Source of the DNA: a virus
IMG/VR virus record: IMGVR_UViG_3300013137_002628
Location: 1-32,455 of that record
Length of the DNA stretch: 32,455 nt
Direction: 5' to 3' (one strand)
In this document: in pieces, positions 7,421-15,009 of the stretch
Layout of the letters: each line of letters opens with the position of its first letter
How positions within the stretch are numbered: the stretch's first letter is position 1
The notes under the pieces: generated by a model
Databases searched by the model: none
Told to the model about the DNA's origin: nothing
Seen by the model: the letters and a program-made list of their open reading frames with translations, nothing else
Translations under genes and position numbers: made by a program

Positions 7421-8302
7421 ATGATAACCGAACAGAATTTGTTTGAAAAGGGAATGCTGATTTCTTTGAGAATGGGATCTTATGCCGGACGCAAGAAAAT
7501 GTCTCGGGAACAGTTGGAAGGATTACCAGTTGAAATAGTCAGAGGCGTCCATGATTTATTTGATAAAGATTTTAAGGAACTCCTGGGGGAAATGGACAAT
7601 TTCGACTTGGAGGTTCGACATAAGATTCGAAATAATTCGATTCCTTTTCCCATTCATGGGATATTTTTTATTCCCTTACAAAAAATCGATAATCTGATCA
7701 ATTGGCTGGATGATAAAAAAATTGAAAGAAAAGAAATTACAGAGAAAATCATAAATAACTATGATGAAGCCATTCAAATATTCGCCCAAAACTACCCTAT
7801 GTATTATGAAAAGTCTAAGCAGTATTATCCGACAAAAAACGCCTTGAGTGCACGGTTTTACTTCAATTATCAGTTTATCAAAATTGCGGCGCCCGATGAG
7901 AATTCCGTTTTATCATCGGAGCAGTATAGAGAAGAAATGAAGAAGTTTCACGAGTCGATAAATAGCATGAAGGAAGAAGTCATGGAAATCATCTATACCG
8001 CATTATTAGAAAGTACAGAGAAATTGAAGGAGCAGTGCAATAATGGTAAGTTGAATCAACGGACATTTAATTCACTCGGTAAACTTCTGGAACAAATTAA
8101 TGATATCTACGCTGACTTCATTGACCGAAAGGATATAAAGGATATGATTGAGAAAATCAAATCTTCCGTATTGGGAACATCGGCAAAAGAATTACGGAGT
8201 AGATCAGATCTGAAAGATACGTTTGCAAAACAGATAAAAGAAATCGCCGCCGAGATTAAAGCCCTCCCCGACATGCCAATGAAAAGAGCCATAGAATTCT
8301 AA
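7421..8302 (+). CDS. DUF3150-like phage protein
   Basis: 293 aa from ATG 7421, which lies 8 nt after AAAGGAG; an ATG at 7415 is too close to that site. The protein is mostly helical, with an early LISLRMGSYAGRKKMS segment and conserved-looking FYFNYQFIKIA, followed by long amphipathic helices to the C-terminus. This plan agrees with DUF3150 proteins, which in phages and proteobacteria often sit next to a MoxR- or Ycf46-type AAA ATPase; the match is from memory of the family. It probably works with the upstream ATPase. No catalytic motif is visible. Confidence 0.6.
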   Translation: MITEQNLFEKGMLISLRMGSYAGRKKMSREQLEGLPVEIVRGVHDLFDKDFKELLGEMDNFDLEVRHKIRNNSIPFPIHGIFFIPLQKIDNLINWLDDKKIERKEITEKIINNYDEAIQIFAQNYPMYYEKSKQYYPTKNALSARFYFNYQFIKIAAPDENSVLSSEQYREEMKKFHESINSMKEEVMEIIYTALLESTEKLKEQCNNGKLNQRTFNSLGKLLEQINDIYADFIDRKDIKDMIEKIKSSVLGTSAKELRSRSDLKDTFAKQIKEIAAEIKALPDMPMKRAIEF

Positions 8303-8342
8303 TTACCAGCTGAGCTATCGGCTATACGGGCAGGAGGATAAT

Positions 8343-8675
8343 ATGCCGTGCTATGAAATTAGAACAGTAACAGTGGAATTCAAAATTGAAAATTTTGCAA
8401 TTCTCAAGAAAGCAATTGAAAATGAAGGTTTTCGAATAACAGAAGCATCCGGGACAGAAGGTTACATTGCCTTTAGAAACAAGGCTGAGGATCTATTCAC
8501 AATCAAACTAAAAGAGCAAAACTTCAAAGGAACATTGGATCAAAAACAGATGATCGATCTGTCCAATCAAATCAAACGGGCTTATAGCAGGCAAGTCATC
8601 AGTGAAGTCGCCCAAAATCAAAAGTGGTTTAAAAAAGAAATTCGGGCCAATAATTTTGTCTTGCAAAGATATTAG
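8343..8675 (+). CDS. Ycf35/DUF1257-like protein
   Basis: 110 aa, with an AGGAGG ribosome binding site. The N-terminus (an acidic beta strand followed by AILKKAIENEGF) and the C-terminal segment IKRAYSRQVISEVAQNQKWF, with a final strand ending in LQRY, follow the order of the DUF1257 (Ycf35) family, whose C-terminus reads like YARQVVLEEARRQGF and ends in LRRW. DUF1257 genes are repeatedly found beside Ycf46 ATPases and DUF2997 genes, as here. The molecular role is unknown. The match is good at both ends and weaker in the middle. Confidence 0.65.
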   Translation: MPCYEIRTVTVEFKIENFAILKKAIENEGFRITEASGTEGYIAFRNKAEDLFTIKLKEQNFKGTLDQKQMIDLSNQIKRAYSRQVISEVAQNQKWFKKEIRANNFVLQRY

Positions 8676-8715
8676 ATATTAACGAAGATTGAACAATACA
8701 TTAGGAGGTAAGAAA

Positions 8716-8793
8716 ATGACGTATTATCAAGCAATCAAAATCAGAATAAAATACTGGGCTTGGAGACGGCGCATATCACGCCTTTGCCATTAA
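8716..8793 (+). CDS. Micro-protein of 25 aa, arginine- and tryptophan-rich
   Basis: A complete frame, ATG 8716 to TAA 8793, sits behind a strong TTAGGAGG site with 7-nt spacing. The peptide is strongly basic, with a KIRIKYWAWRRRISR core and no acidic residue. It fits the gap between the Ycf35-like and DUF2997-like genes. Basic W/R peptides often bind nucleic acid or membranes, so a small host-interfering peptide is possible. It could also be a leader peptide with no function of its own. Confidence 0.45.
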   Translation: MTYYQAIKIRIKYWAWRRRISRLCH

Positions 8794-8838
8794 ATCGTTA
8801 ACTTTTTGTAAACTTATACCAGAGAGGAGAAATACACT

Positions 8839-9036
8839 ATGGATAATATAGCATTAGAAATATTGGAAGATGGGACAATCACGGTAAAAACCGAAGCCAT
8901 ATCGGCAGGCAACCATATGTCTGCCGATCAATTGCTGGCGCAGATGGAAAAATTAGCCGGAGGAGCCGTAGCCCGCAAAAAGAATCCTGATCAACATAAT
9001 CATGCGCATCTCCACAACCATGCACATTCTCATTGA
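8839..9036 (+). CDS. DUF2997-like protein with histidine-rich tail
   Basis: 65 aa with an AGAGGAG ribosome binding site. The first 40 residues follow the DUF2997 pattern: a strand with EILEDGTITVKTEAISAG, then a helix ADQLLAQMEKLAGG. The C-terminus is a histidine tail, HNHAHLHNHAHSH, with seven histidines in 13 residues, likely to bind Zn, Ni, Co or Cu. Typical DUF2997 proteins, as I recall them, lack this tail. Context is the Ycf46/Ycf35 cluster. Confidence 0.65.
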   Translation: MDNIALEILEDGTITVKTEAISAGNHMSADQLLAQMEKLAGGAVARKKNPDQHNHAHLHNHAHSH

Positions 9037-9063
9037 TGTCAATAAAAAGTAAAAGGAGGAAAG

Positions 9064-10878
9064 ATGACAACCGAAGAGCTCAAAAACAAAATTATTGAAG
9101 CCTCCCAAGCATATTACTCCGGGGAAGCGATTATGGAAGACTCAGAATTTGAAAAGATGATTAAAGAATTAAGAGCCATTAACCCAAACGATTCTTTGTT
9201 AAATAAAATCTCGTTTGGATACGACATCAACAAAGACACAACAGGAGAAAAAGTAAAACACAAATATCGCCTTGTCGGGTCTCTCAAGAAGATCAACAAG
9301 GAAACCATCAGCAAACACTTTACAAATGATGATGAGCTATATATTATCACAAGCAAATTTGATGGCGGCAGCGTGGTCGCTTATTACGATGGGGATGGGA
9401 AACTGGATAAAATTCTTACTCGTGGTGATGGAGAAATCGGGATTGATGTTACTTTGAAGTTGAAGTCCAAAGTGCCCAGAAAGATCAGTCTTCATAACTG
9501 CGCAGTGCGTGGTGAAATCACAATGAAGAATGAAATCTTCAAGCGGTTTTTCCCAGATGCAGCTTCACCTCGGAATTCAGCAATGGGGATTGTTGGTAAA
9601 GATTGCCCAACAGAAGCAGAAATAGACATGTTGACATTCGTGGCCTACTCTGCCTATGGGAATGAAGAAATCGATTCGTACACCAAGAACAAAATGATCG
9701 AATATTTAAGTGGACAGGGGTTCACTGCCCCAAAAAGAATTTCCTGGAATTCTTTGTACAAAAACGATGTTGAAGATTTCAGGGGCATGCTAAACCCCGA
9801 ACTACCTTCCGATGGGTTGGTCTTTACGGACAACAAAAACCCGTTGGTTGAGATCGCCTACAAATTTGAAGCCGAGGCAAAAATTACAACGGTCACGAAT
9901 ATTGAATGGGAAACTTCAAGGCTTGGGAATATCATTCCAACAGTGCATTTTGTCCCTGTAAAACTTTCAGGAGCAACAATATCAAAATGCTCAGGGTTCA
10001 ATGCCGCCTGGATTGCTTCAGAAAACATCGGAATTGGGGCCAAAATTGAGGTTCACAGGGCCAATGAAGTCATCCCGAATATAAAATCAATCATTGAAGC
10101 AACAAAAGCGACTATTCCTATAAATTGCCCCTGCTGTGTAGAGCCAATTAAATGGAATGGAGTTCATATTACATGTAAAAATCCAAGCTGTATAGCCCAG
10201 CAGTTGGGCAAATTGATGTTGTTTTATGAAACTCTATTCAGGATTGATAGTCTCGGTATTGATATTATGCATCATTTCTTCGGTAGAATGGATTTTAGGG
10301 AAGTAAAGGATCTTTTTCAGATGAGACAGTGGAGAGAACACATTAAAAAGCCAGAATTTACAGAACATGAAATTCAATTGCTTGATATTCTCCATCATAA
10401 ATTATACAAGGAAAAAGTCAATCCCGAAAACTTCTTGGCCGCTTTTGGATTACCCGCAGTTGGGCAAGCCGTCTCAAAAAAATTAACTGGAATTAATGGA
10501 ATTAAATGGTTCTTCGAAACAATGACAGAAACAGATCTGGGGTATTTATGTAAGGGAATGAGTATCCCAAACCCGGCACTTGATTCTATTCGTTCAAACT
10601 TTTCATATATGAAAAGCATCTATCTGAATATCCATCAGGGATTCATTGAAAAAACAGCGCATAAAATGAAAGTTGTCATAACAGGAAAACTTTCAAAGCC
10701 GAGAGAATCAATAGCCCATGAATTTGCCACAAGAGGAATTCAAATCCTCAGTTCTCTTAATAAAGAAACGGATTATCTCATCACGGAGGATCCAGACAGT
10801 GGCAGTAATAAAAACGAGAAGGCTAAAAAGTTGGGAGTCAAAGTTATTTCAGAAACGGACTTTAGAAAAATTATTTAA
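9064..10878 (+). CDS. ligA: NAD-dependent DNA ligase
   Basis: 604 aa. Seals nicks with NAD+ as AMP donor. Domains in order: short Ia domain (YYSGEAIMEDSEFEKM), adenylation domain with the nucleophile lysine in KFDG (K98) and RGDGEIGIDVT, OB fold, a four-cysteine zinc finger (CPCC and CKNPSC, followed by IAQQ), helix-hairpin-helix region (LPAVGQAVSKKL), and a C-terminal BRCT domain (KVVITGKLSKPRESIAHEF onward). All domains are present, a little shorter than the bacterial 670 aa. AAAAGGAGG lies 3 nt before the ATG at 9064. It would join Okazaki fragments made by the phage's own replisome. Confidence 0.95.
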   Translation: MTTEELKNKIIEASQAYYSGEAIMEDSEFEKMIKELRAINPNDSLLNKISFGYDINKDTTGEKVKHKYRLVGSLKKINKETISKHFTNDDELYIITSKFDGGSVVAYYDGDGKLDKILTRGDGEIGIDVTLKLKSKVPRKISLHNCAVRGEITMKNEIFKRFFPDAASPRNSAMGIVGKDCPTEAEIDMLTFVAYSAYGNEEIDSYTKNKMIEYLSGQGFTAPKRISWNSLYKNDVEDFRGMLNPELPSDGLVFTDNKNPLVEIAYKFEAEAKITTVTNIEWETSRLGNIIPTVHFVPVKLSGATISKCSGFNAAWIASENIGIGAKIEVHRANEVIPNIKSIIEATKATIPINCPCCVEPIKWNGVHITCKNPSCIAQQLGKLMLFYETLFRIDSLGIDIMHHFFGRMDFREVKDLFQMRQWREHIKKPEFTEHEIQLLDILHHKLYKEKVNPENFLAAFGLPAVGQAVSKKLTGINGIKWFFETMTETDLGYLCKGMSIPNPALDSIRSNFSYMKSIYLNIHQGFIEKTAHKMKVVITGKLSKPRESIAHEFATRGIQILSSLNKETDYLITEDPDSGSNKNEKAKKLGVKVISETDFRKII

Positions 10879-10883
10879 AAGCA

Positions 10884-10912
10884 TTGATTTTTATTCAAAA
10901 ATAATATATTCT
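10884..10912 (+). promoter_or_regulatory. Rightward sigma-70-type promoter before the RHH gene
   Basis: TTGATT (10884-10889) with TATTCT at 17 bp (10907-10912), or TATATT at 15 bp. The block matches the 4543 promoter closely: TTGATTTTTAT, an A-rich middle, then AATATAT. It lies in the 60-nt gap after ligA and would drive the ribbon-helix-helix gene and the two that follow. Confidence 0.5.
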
Positions 10913-10938
10913 ATTAAAAATTCAAAAGGAGGCTCAAT

Positions 10939-11106
10939 ATGAAAAATGAAAATCGAAAAACTATTGTTACAAATGTCCCAGAAGAAATTGATGATAAATT
11001 GACCAAATTGGCTCGAGATACAAGCCGATCAAAATCTGGAATGGTTATGGAAATTCTCAAGCGATTCTTTGCCAATGGTGAGAAGCATGATCAAATTAAA
11101 TCGTAG
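10939..11106 (+). CDS. Ribbon-helix-helix DNA-binding protein, 55 aa
   Basis: A short complete gene behind AAAAGGAGG. Residues 8-45 fit the RHH (CopG/Arc/MetJ) fold: a strand TIVTNVPEEI, helix DDKLTKLARDT, the turn SRSKSG and helix MVMEILKRFF. Such proteins dimerise and insert the paired strand into the major groove, usually as repressors. It sits alone behind its own promoter-like sequence and just upstream of the first TTATAAT-class element, so it could regulate an early-to-middle switch; that is inference. The next gene starts inside its 3' end. Confidence 0.8.
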   Translation: MKNENRKTIVTNVPEEIDDKLTKLARDTSRSKSGMVMEILKRFFANGEKHDQIKS

Positions 11107-11314
11107 GCCTTCGGCCATAGCTCGAAATAAGTGGGATGTTATTGCAAATACAGTAAAGGGAACTTGTTTTGTTTGTAATAAGATTCTCTCTAAAGACCCG
11201 AAGGCCAATATTTACATTGGTATACATCCCACAAATAAAATTGAATTATACAGACACGTGAATTGTAATTGCCATTCCAGTAATTGGATTAGAAAATTCA
11301 AAAATACATATTAA
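11087..11314 (+). CDS. Small zinc-finger-like protein
   Basis: 75 aa from ATG 11087, which overlaps the RHH gene by 20 nt with GGTGAG just upstream; earlier in-frame TTG and ATG codons have weaker sites. A CFVC pair near residue 28 and an HVNCNCH group near residue 63 would form a CCCC or CCHC zinc site across a beta-hairpin-like middle. The ends are basic (LNRRPSAIARNKW and WIRKFKNTY). A nucleic-acid-binding role is plausible; the family is not recognised. Confidence 0.65.
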   Translation: MIKLNRRPSAIARNKWDVIANTVKGTCFVCNKILSKDPKANIYIGIHPTNKIELYRHVNCNCHSSNWIRKFKNTY

Positions 11315-11327
11315 AAGGAGATGCGCT

Positions 11328-11741
11328 ATGCCAAGACAAGGAAAAAAAATGGTAGAGGAAAATTGGTTGGTTGGATACCAAGTGGCCTATGGTCACGGGA
11401 TTATAGACTATGATTCTCTCGGCTTGGATGTTTGGGCAGATGAAAAGGAATTTGTCGGGATGGATCAAGCAGATCTAAAAAGCTTATCCGCCAGTAGTCC
11501 AGAGTCGAATTTAATGAAAAGAGATCTTGTCAACCACCTAACATCTGAGGCAAAAGAAGTTGTATCTCTAATTCTAAATGGTCCATCAGAGGTGATTGAA
11601 TCCTTCAAAACCTTGAAGTATGATTGCATCAGCAAAACCAAAATTGCCGAATATTTGACAAAAATTGGCTGGAAAACACGCAAAATCGACCGTGTTTTTC
11701 GAGAAATTAAACAGTTTTCAAAAGAAATTTCAGAAATTTAA
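11328..11741 (+). CDS. Hypothetical protein with C-terminal helix-turn-helix-like region
   Basis: 137 aa, AAAAGGAG before the ATG. The N-terminal half is acidic without clear motifs. The C-terminal half has a helix pattern LTSEAKEVVSLILNGP, then SKTKIAEYLTKIGWKTRKI and a final helix, which reads like a compact helix-turn-helix similar in layout to sigma region 4 or phage activators. Position at the end of the putative early operon, directly before the first TTATAAT-class promoter, would suit a transcription factor. This is inference from layout only. Confidence 0.65.
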   Translation: MPRQGKKMVEENWLVGYQVAYGHGIIDYDSLGLDVWADEKEFVGMDQADLKSLSASSPESNLMKRDLVNHLTSEAKEVVSLILNGPSEVIESFKTLKYDCISKTKIAEYLTKIGWKTRKIDRVFREIKQFSKEISEI

Positions 11742-11758
11742 CTAAAACAGGTTATAAT
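11734..11758 (+). promoter_or_regulatory. TTATAAT-class promoter, copy 1 (helicase)
   Basis: AAATTT (11734-11739), then TAAAACAGGTTATAAT with -10 TATAAT at 11753-11758. There is no TTGACA-like -35. The start codon of the helicase lies only 5 nt after the -10, so the mRNA would be leaderless. The box overlaps the end of the preceding gene. Confidence 0.7.
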
Positions 11759-11763
11759 AAAAT

Positions 11764-13152
11764 ATGAGAATAGAATACATTGATACAAGTTATTGCAAAA
11801 CCGATCGACCAGACCTTTTGAGAATCAAACAGTTTTCATTCCCAAAATCTTATTGGAAACAAGAAGGGTATAGAAAGCAAGAAATTAAATATGATTCTTA
11901 TCTGGTAGATCGAAAAGGATACTTTCTCACGGGGCTTCTTGAATGCATTGTAAATTACTGCAATATGAATGACATAGAAGTAACTATGATTGGTGGAGAC
12001 ATTCATTCTGAATTCAAACCCGGAGATATTACCCCTCTTATCCAATTGAGGGACGATCAAAAACGGCTGGTTTACAATGCCCTAAGTTCACCAAGAGGAG
12101 TAATTAAATCCCCCACGGGTTCTGGCAAAACAGTAATGGCAGCAGCCATTATGTCAGCCTATCCGGAAAATCGAATATTATTTCTTTGCCATACAATTTC
12201 ACTTCTCAAACAAACGAAAGAAGAATTGGATAAATTTCAAGTTGGGCCATCCTCGATTGTATATGGGATGGAAAAAGATTTTTCGGCGAGAATTATCATT
12301 TCGACCGTCCAAAGTTTTTGCAAAGATGAAGTTTTAGAAGAAATGCAAAATGAATTTGATCTGGTAATAGTTGATGAGGCCCACCATTGCAATTCGCTGT
12401 CGGTAACAAAAAAACTTGTCAATGGAGTCAAGATCGAAAAGAAAACTGGTTATTTCAAAGTACTCACGTCTATCATAGCACCAATCAGATATGGGATAAC
12501 CGCTACCTTACAGGATTCAAAAGAAGGGAGATTTGCCTTGGAAGGGTTAATTGGCCCCGTTGTTTCCGAAATCTCTCTAAAAGAAGGAGTTGAGCAAGGT
12601 TTACTCGCTAAACCAAAAGTGAAATTAATTCCAATCCCAGAAATGGAAAATTTACGTGAGTATAGAACTTACCCTGATATCTATCAAGCAGCAATTGTTG
12701 AATACCGGAAGAGAAATCGAATTATCATTGATGAAACAAAAAAGCTCAATGAAGAAGGCAAATCGGTTCTGATCTATATTAACAAGATTGAACACGGAGA
12801 AAGATTGCAAGAAATTGCAGATAGAATTGGATTACCAGCTATTTTTGTCAGGGGAGAAACAACTGCCGAGGAAAGGGAATTTATCAGAAAACTCATGGAT
12901 GATAAAAAGTGCTTGACTGTCATCGCCACCACTGTCTGGAAAGAAGGTATCAATATTCGATCACTTGACTGCGTCATGATTGCCGGAGGTGGGAAAAAAG
13001 AATTAACGGTATTGCAGGAAGTGGGTAGAGCGTTAAGGAAAACCGAGCATAAACATGAAGTTCTTTTGATTGACTTTCTCGATCAAGGGAAATATATCTC
13101 TGAGCACTCTATTTCCAGAATATCAGTATATGTTCAGGAGGAATGGATATGA
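11764..13152 (+). CDS. SF2 DEAH-box DNA helicase (UvsW/RecG-like type)
   Basis: 462 aa. A substrate-recognition N-terminus of about 90 residues is followed by the Q-like LRDDQ, motif I SPTGSGKT (116-123), motif II DEAH (204-207), motif III-like GITATL, and a second RecA domain with VIATTVWKEGINI and motif VI QEVGRALRKTE. This is the plan of phage T4 UvsW-type and XPB-like helicases that remodel forks and recombination intermediates. The ATG has no ribosome binding site and lies 5 nt after a -10 box, suggesting leaderless translation. The end overlaps the phosphoribosyltransferase start (ATGA). Confidence 0.9.
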   Translation: MRIEYIDTSYCKTDRPDLLRIKQFSFPKSYWKQEGYRKQEIKYDSYLVDRKGYFLTGLLECIVNYCNMNDIEVTMIGGDIHSEFKPGDITPLIQLRDDQKRLVYNALSSPRGVIKSPTGSGKTVMAAAIMSAYPENRILFLCHTISLLKQTKEELDKFQVGPSSIVYGMEKDFSARIIISTVQSFCKDEVLEEMQNEFDLVIVDEAHHCNSLSVTKKLVNGVKIEKKTGYFKVLTSIIAPIRYGITATLQDSKEGRFALEGLIGPVVSEISLKEGVEQGLLAKPKVKLIPIPEMENLREYRTYPDIYQAAIVEYRKRNRIIIDETKKLNEEGKSVLIYINKIEHGERLQEIADRIGLPAIFVRGETTAEEREFIRKLMDDKKCLTVIATTVWKEGINIRSLDCVMIAGGGKKELTVLQEVGRALRKTEHKHEVLLIDFLDQGKYISEHSISRISVYVQEEWI

Positions 13153-13541
13153 TAGAACAATGGGGAAAAAAGTTATATGGGGCAGAAGAGATCGACACAA
13201 TGATCAAGCATCTTTGCTGCCTAATCCCGAGAGAAAAATACAGGGCCATTTTGGGAATTGCAAGAGGCGGTTTAATCCCGGCAATTTATCTCAGCCATCT
13301 GTTGGATCTTCCTTTGTTGTTTCAGTTGCCAGAAAAGGGAGATACCAATGATATCCTGGTTGTAGATGATCTTGTCGACACAGGGAAAACCATTAAAGGA
13401 TTACTCCAAGATACTGCTGTAATCTTCTATAAACCAAGATCAATTGTCAAGCCCACATTTTATGTAACGGAAGTTCCAAACGATGAGTGGATTGTATTTC
13501 CTTGGGAGCATCTTGATGAGATGCCAAACAGAGACTTATGA
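13149..13541 (+). CDS. Xanthine/guanine phosphoribosyltransferase-like protein
   Basis: 130 aa from ATG 13149, 8 nt after AGGAGG and overlapping the helicase stop. It shows GIARGGLIPA, the PRPP loop ILVVDDLVDTGKT, a KP pair and the C-terminal DEWIVFPWE, which parallels the WIEQPWD end of E. coli Gpt. The enzyme joins guanine or xanthine to PRPP to give GMP or XMP. It is slightly shorter than Gpt (152 aa). A salvage enzyme in a replication operon is odd; because DpdA releases free guanine from DNA, recycling of that guanine is a sensible role here (inference). Confidence 0.8.
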   Translation: MIEQWGKKLYGAEEIDTMIKHLCCLIPREKYRAILGIARGGLIPAIYLSHLLDLPLLFQLPEKGDTNDILVVDDLVDTGKTIKGLLQDTAVIFYKPRSIVKPTFYVTEVPNDEWIVFPWEHLDEMPNRDL

Positions 13542-14440
13542 TTGACCTTGTAGGGCTATTTGACAAAATACAGATAGATTATAAAAAATCTGGTAAAAAT
13601 GTCTCTAAGGGGTGGTTGGAAATTGCTTGCCCATTCCCTCAATGTTCTGATCCGGGATATCATATGGGAATCAATCTCAAAAGAGGAAACTTCCATTGCT
13701 GGATTTGTGGGCAAAAAGGCAGTCTAATTACTCTCTTAACAAAAGGTTTAAAAATCCCTTATTACCAGGTAAAAAATCTCCTTCAGGAGTTTGGTGATGA
13801 TGAAATCTATATTCCTGAAAAACGAAAAGAAATAGAATTTCACAATATCCTTCCTGCGGAGGCAACTGAAGTTTTGCCAGAACCTCATAAACAATATCTC
13901 ATCAATAGGGGCTTTGATCCCACAACTATTCAAAAGAAATATCATGTAAAAGCTTGTTATACCTTGGGAAATTATAGTTATCGTTTGCTCATCCCGGTTA
14001 TTAAAGAAGGGATTGTGGTAAATTTTACGGGAAGAGATATCTCCGGAATTCAAAAAGAGAGATATAAAACCTGTCCAAATGAAAAAGCTCTGATCCCAAT
14101 GAAAGAGTGTATCTATAATATCGACACTGTAAAGAAGGGAGGTCAAGTCATTATTTGTGAAGGGGCATTTGATGCATGGAGAATGGGGGATGGAGCCGTA
14201 GCCACAATGGGGATGGAAGTGACACCAGCTCAGATAGCTCTACTATCCAATAAAAAGCCTTTTAAGGCGTATATCCTCTTCGACCGCAATACCTTAAAGA
14301 CTTCTGAAAAACTCGCGAATTTGATGAGTCTAATTGGCTCTAAAGCGGAAATTCTTTGTATAAATAAAAAGGACCCAGCAGAATTAACAGATGAAGAAGC
14401 AAAAAACATCAGAAAAGAAATCAATTTTGAGGAGGGGTGA
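13538..14440 (+). CDS. DnaG-type DNA primase, short form
   Basis: 300 aa. The CHC2-type zinc finger is seen as CPFPQC (C31, C36), H42 and CWIC (C54, C57). A TOPRIM core follows with ICEGAFDAWRM and ILFDRN. The C-terminal helicase-interaction domain of cellular DnaG is absent, which accounts for the length. In the TOPRIM DxD motif the second acid is replaced (DRN), so metal binding may differ. It overlaps the preceding gene by 4 nt (ATGA) and would make primers for the phage polymerase III with the DnaB-type helicase at 16925. Confidence 0.88.
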   Translation: MIDLVGLFDKIQIDYKKSGKNVSKGWLEIACPFPQCSDPGYHMGINLKRGNFHCWICGQKGSLITLLTKGLKIPYYQVKNLLQEFGDDEIYIPEKRKEIEFHNILPAEATEVLPEPHKQYLINRGFDPTTIQKKYHVKACYTLGNYSYRLLIPVIKEGIVVNFTGRDISGIQKERYKTCPNEKALIPMKECIYNIDTVKKGGQVIICEGAFDAWRMGDGAVATMGMEVTPAQIALLSNKKPFKAYILFDRNTLKTSEKLANLMSLIGSKAEILCINKKDPAELTDEEAKNIRKEINFEEG

Positions 14441-14442
14441 GA

Positions 14443-15009
14443 ATGTTAAAAGATGATTTTCTAAAAGAGGCAAAAAGTATCAAGAGAGATGGGATTAATA
14501 AATTACTTGAGTATCTTGAAGACAAAACCGATTTCTTCTCCGCCCCAGCTTCGACCAAATACCATGGGGCGTATGAAGAGGGCCTACTCGAACATACCCT
14601 CGCAGTGTTTGATATCGCACTCGAGCAGGCACAGATATTCGAATTAAAAGAAAATATTGATTCGATAAAAATCTGTGCATTGTTCCATGATGTCTGCAAA
14701 GCAAACTTCTATGTAAAAGGAAAACGCAATCAGAAAATTGATGGGAAATGGATAGATAAAGAAGTGTGGGAGGTAAAAGATCAGTTTCCTCTGGGCCATG
14801 GAGAGAAATCTTTGTTTCTCGTTCAGAAATACATTGAACTTACAAATGAAGAAGCGCTTGCCGTAAGATGGCACCTGGGGGGATTTGACCCGGCATATCA
14901 CACAGGCTATCCTTCAGGATACTCATGTTTGGCCGCTATGAATGCCCATAAGCTGGTCAGTTTGATTCAAGCTGCTGACTTTATGGCTTCGTATCTTTTG
15001 CAGAAATAA
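14443..15009 (+). CDS. HD-domain metal-dependent phosphohydrolase
   Basis: 188 aa from ATG 14443, 5 nt after GGAGGGG. The HD signature is seen as EGLLEHTLAV (H51), ALFHDVCKA (H82, D83), a GHGEKSL histidine, RWHLGG and AADFMA (final D). The set agrees with the phage HD hydrolases that resemble 5'-nucleotidases or (d)NTP triphosphohydrolases; the substrate cannot be read. It is the last gene of the helicase-phosphoribosyltransferase-primase operon, so nucleotide-pool control is likely. A 278-nt gap without a gene follows. Confidence 0.8.
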   Translation: MLKDDFLKEAKSIKRDGINKLLEYLEDKTDFFSAPASTKYHGAYEEGLLEHTLAVFDIALEQAQIFELKENIDSIKICALFHDVCKANFYVKGKRNQKIDGKWIDKEVWEVKDQFPLGHGEKSLFLVQKYIELTNEEALAVRWHLGGFDPAYHTGYPSGYSCLAAMNAHKLVSLIQAADFMASYLLQK

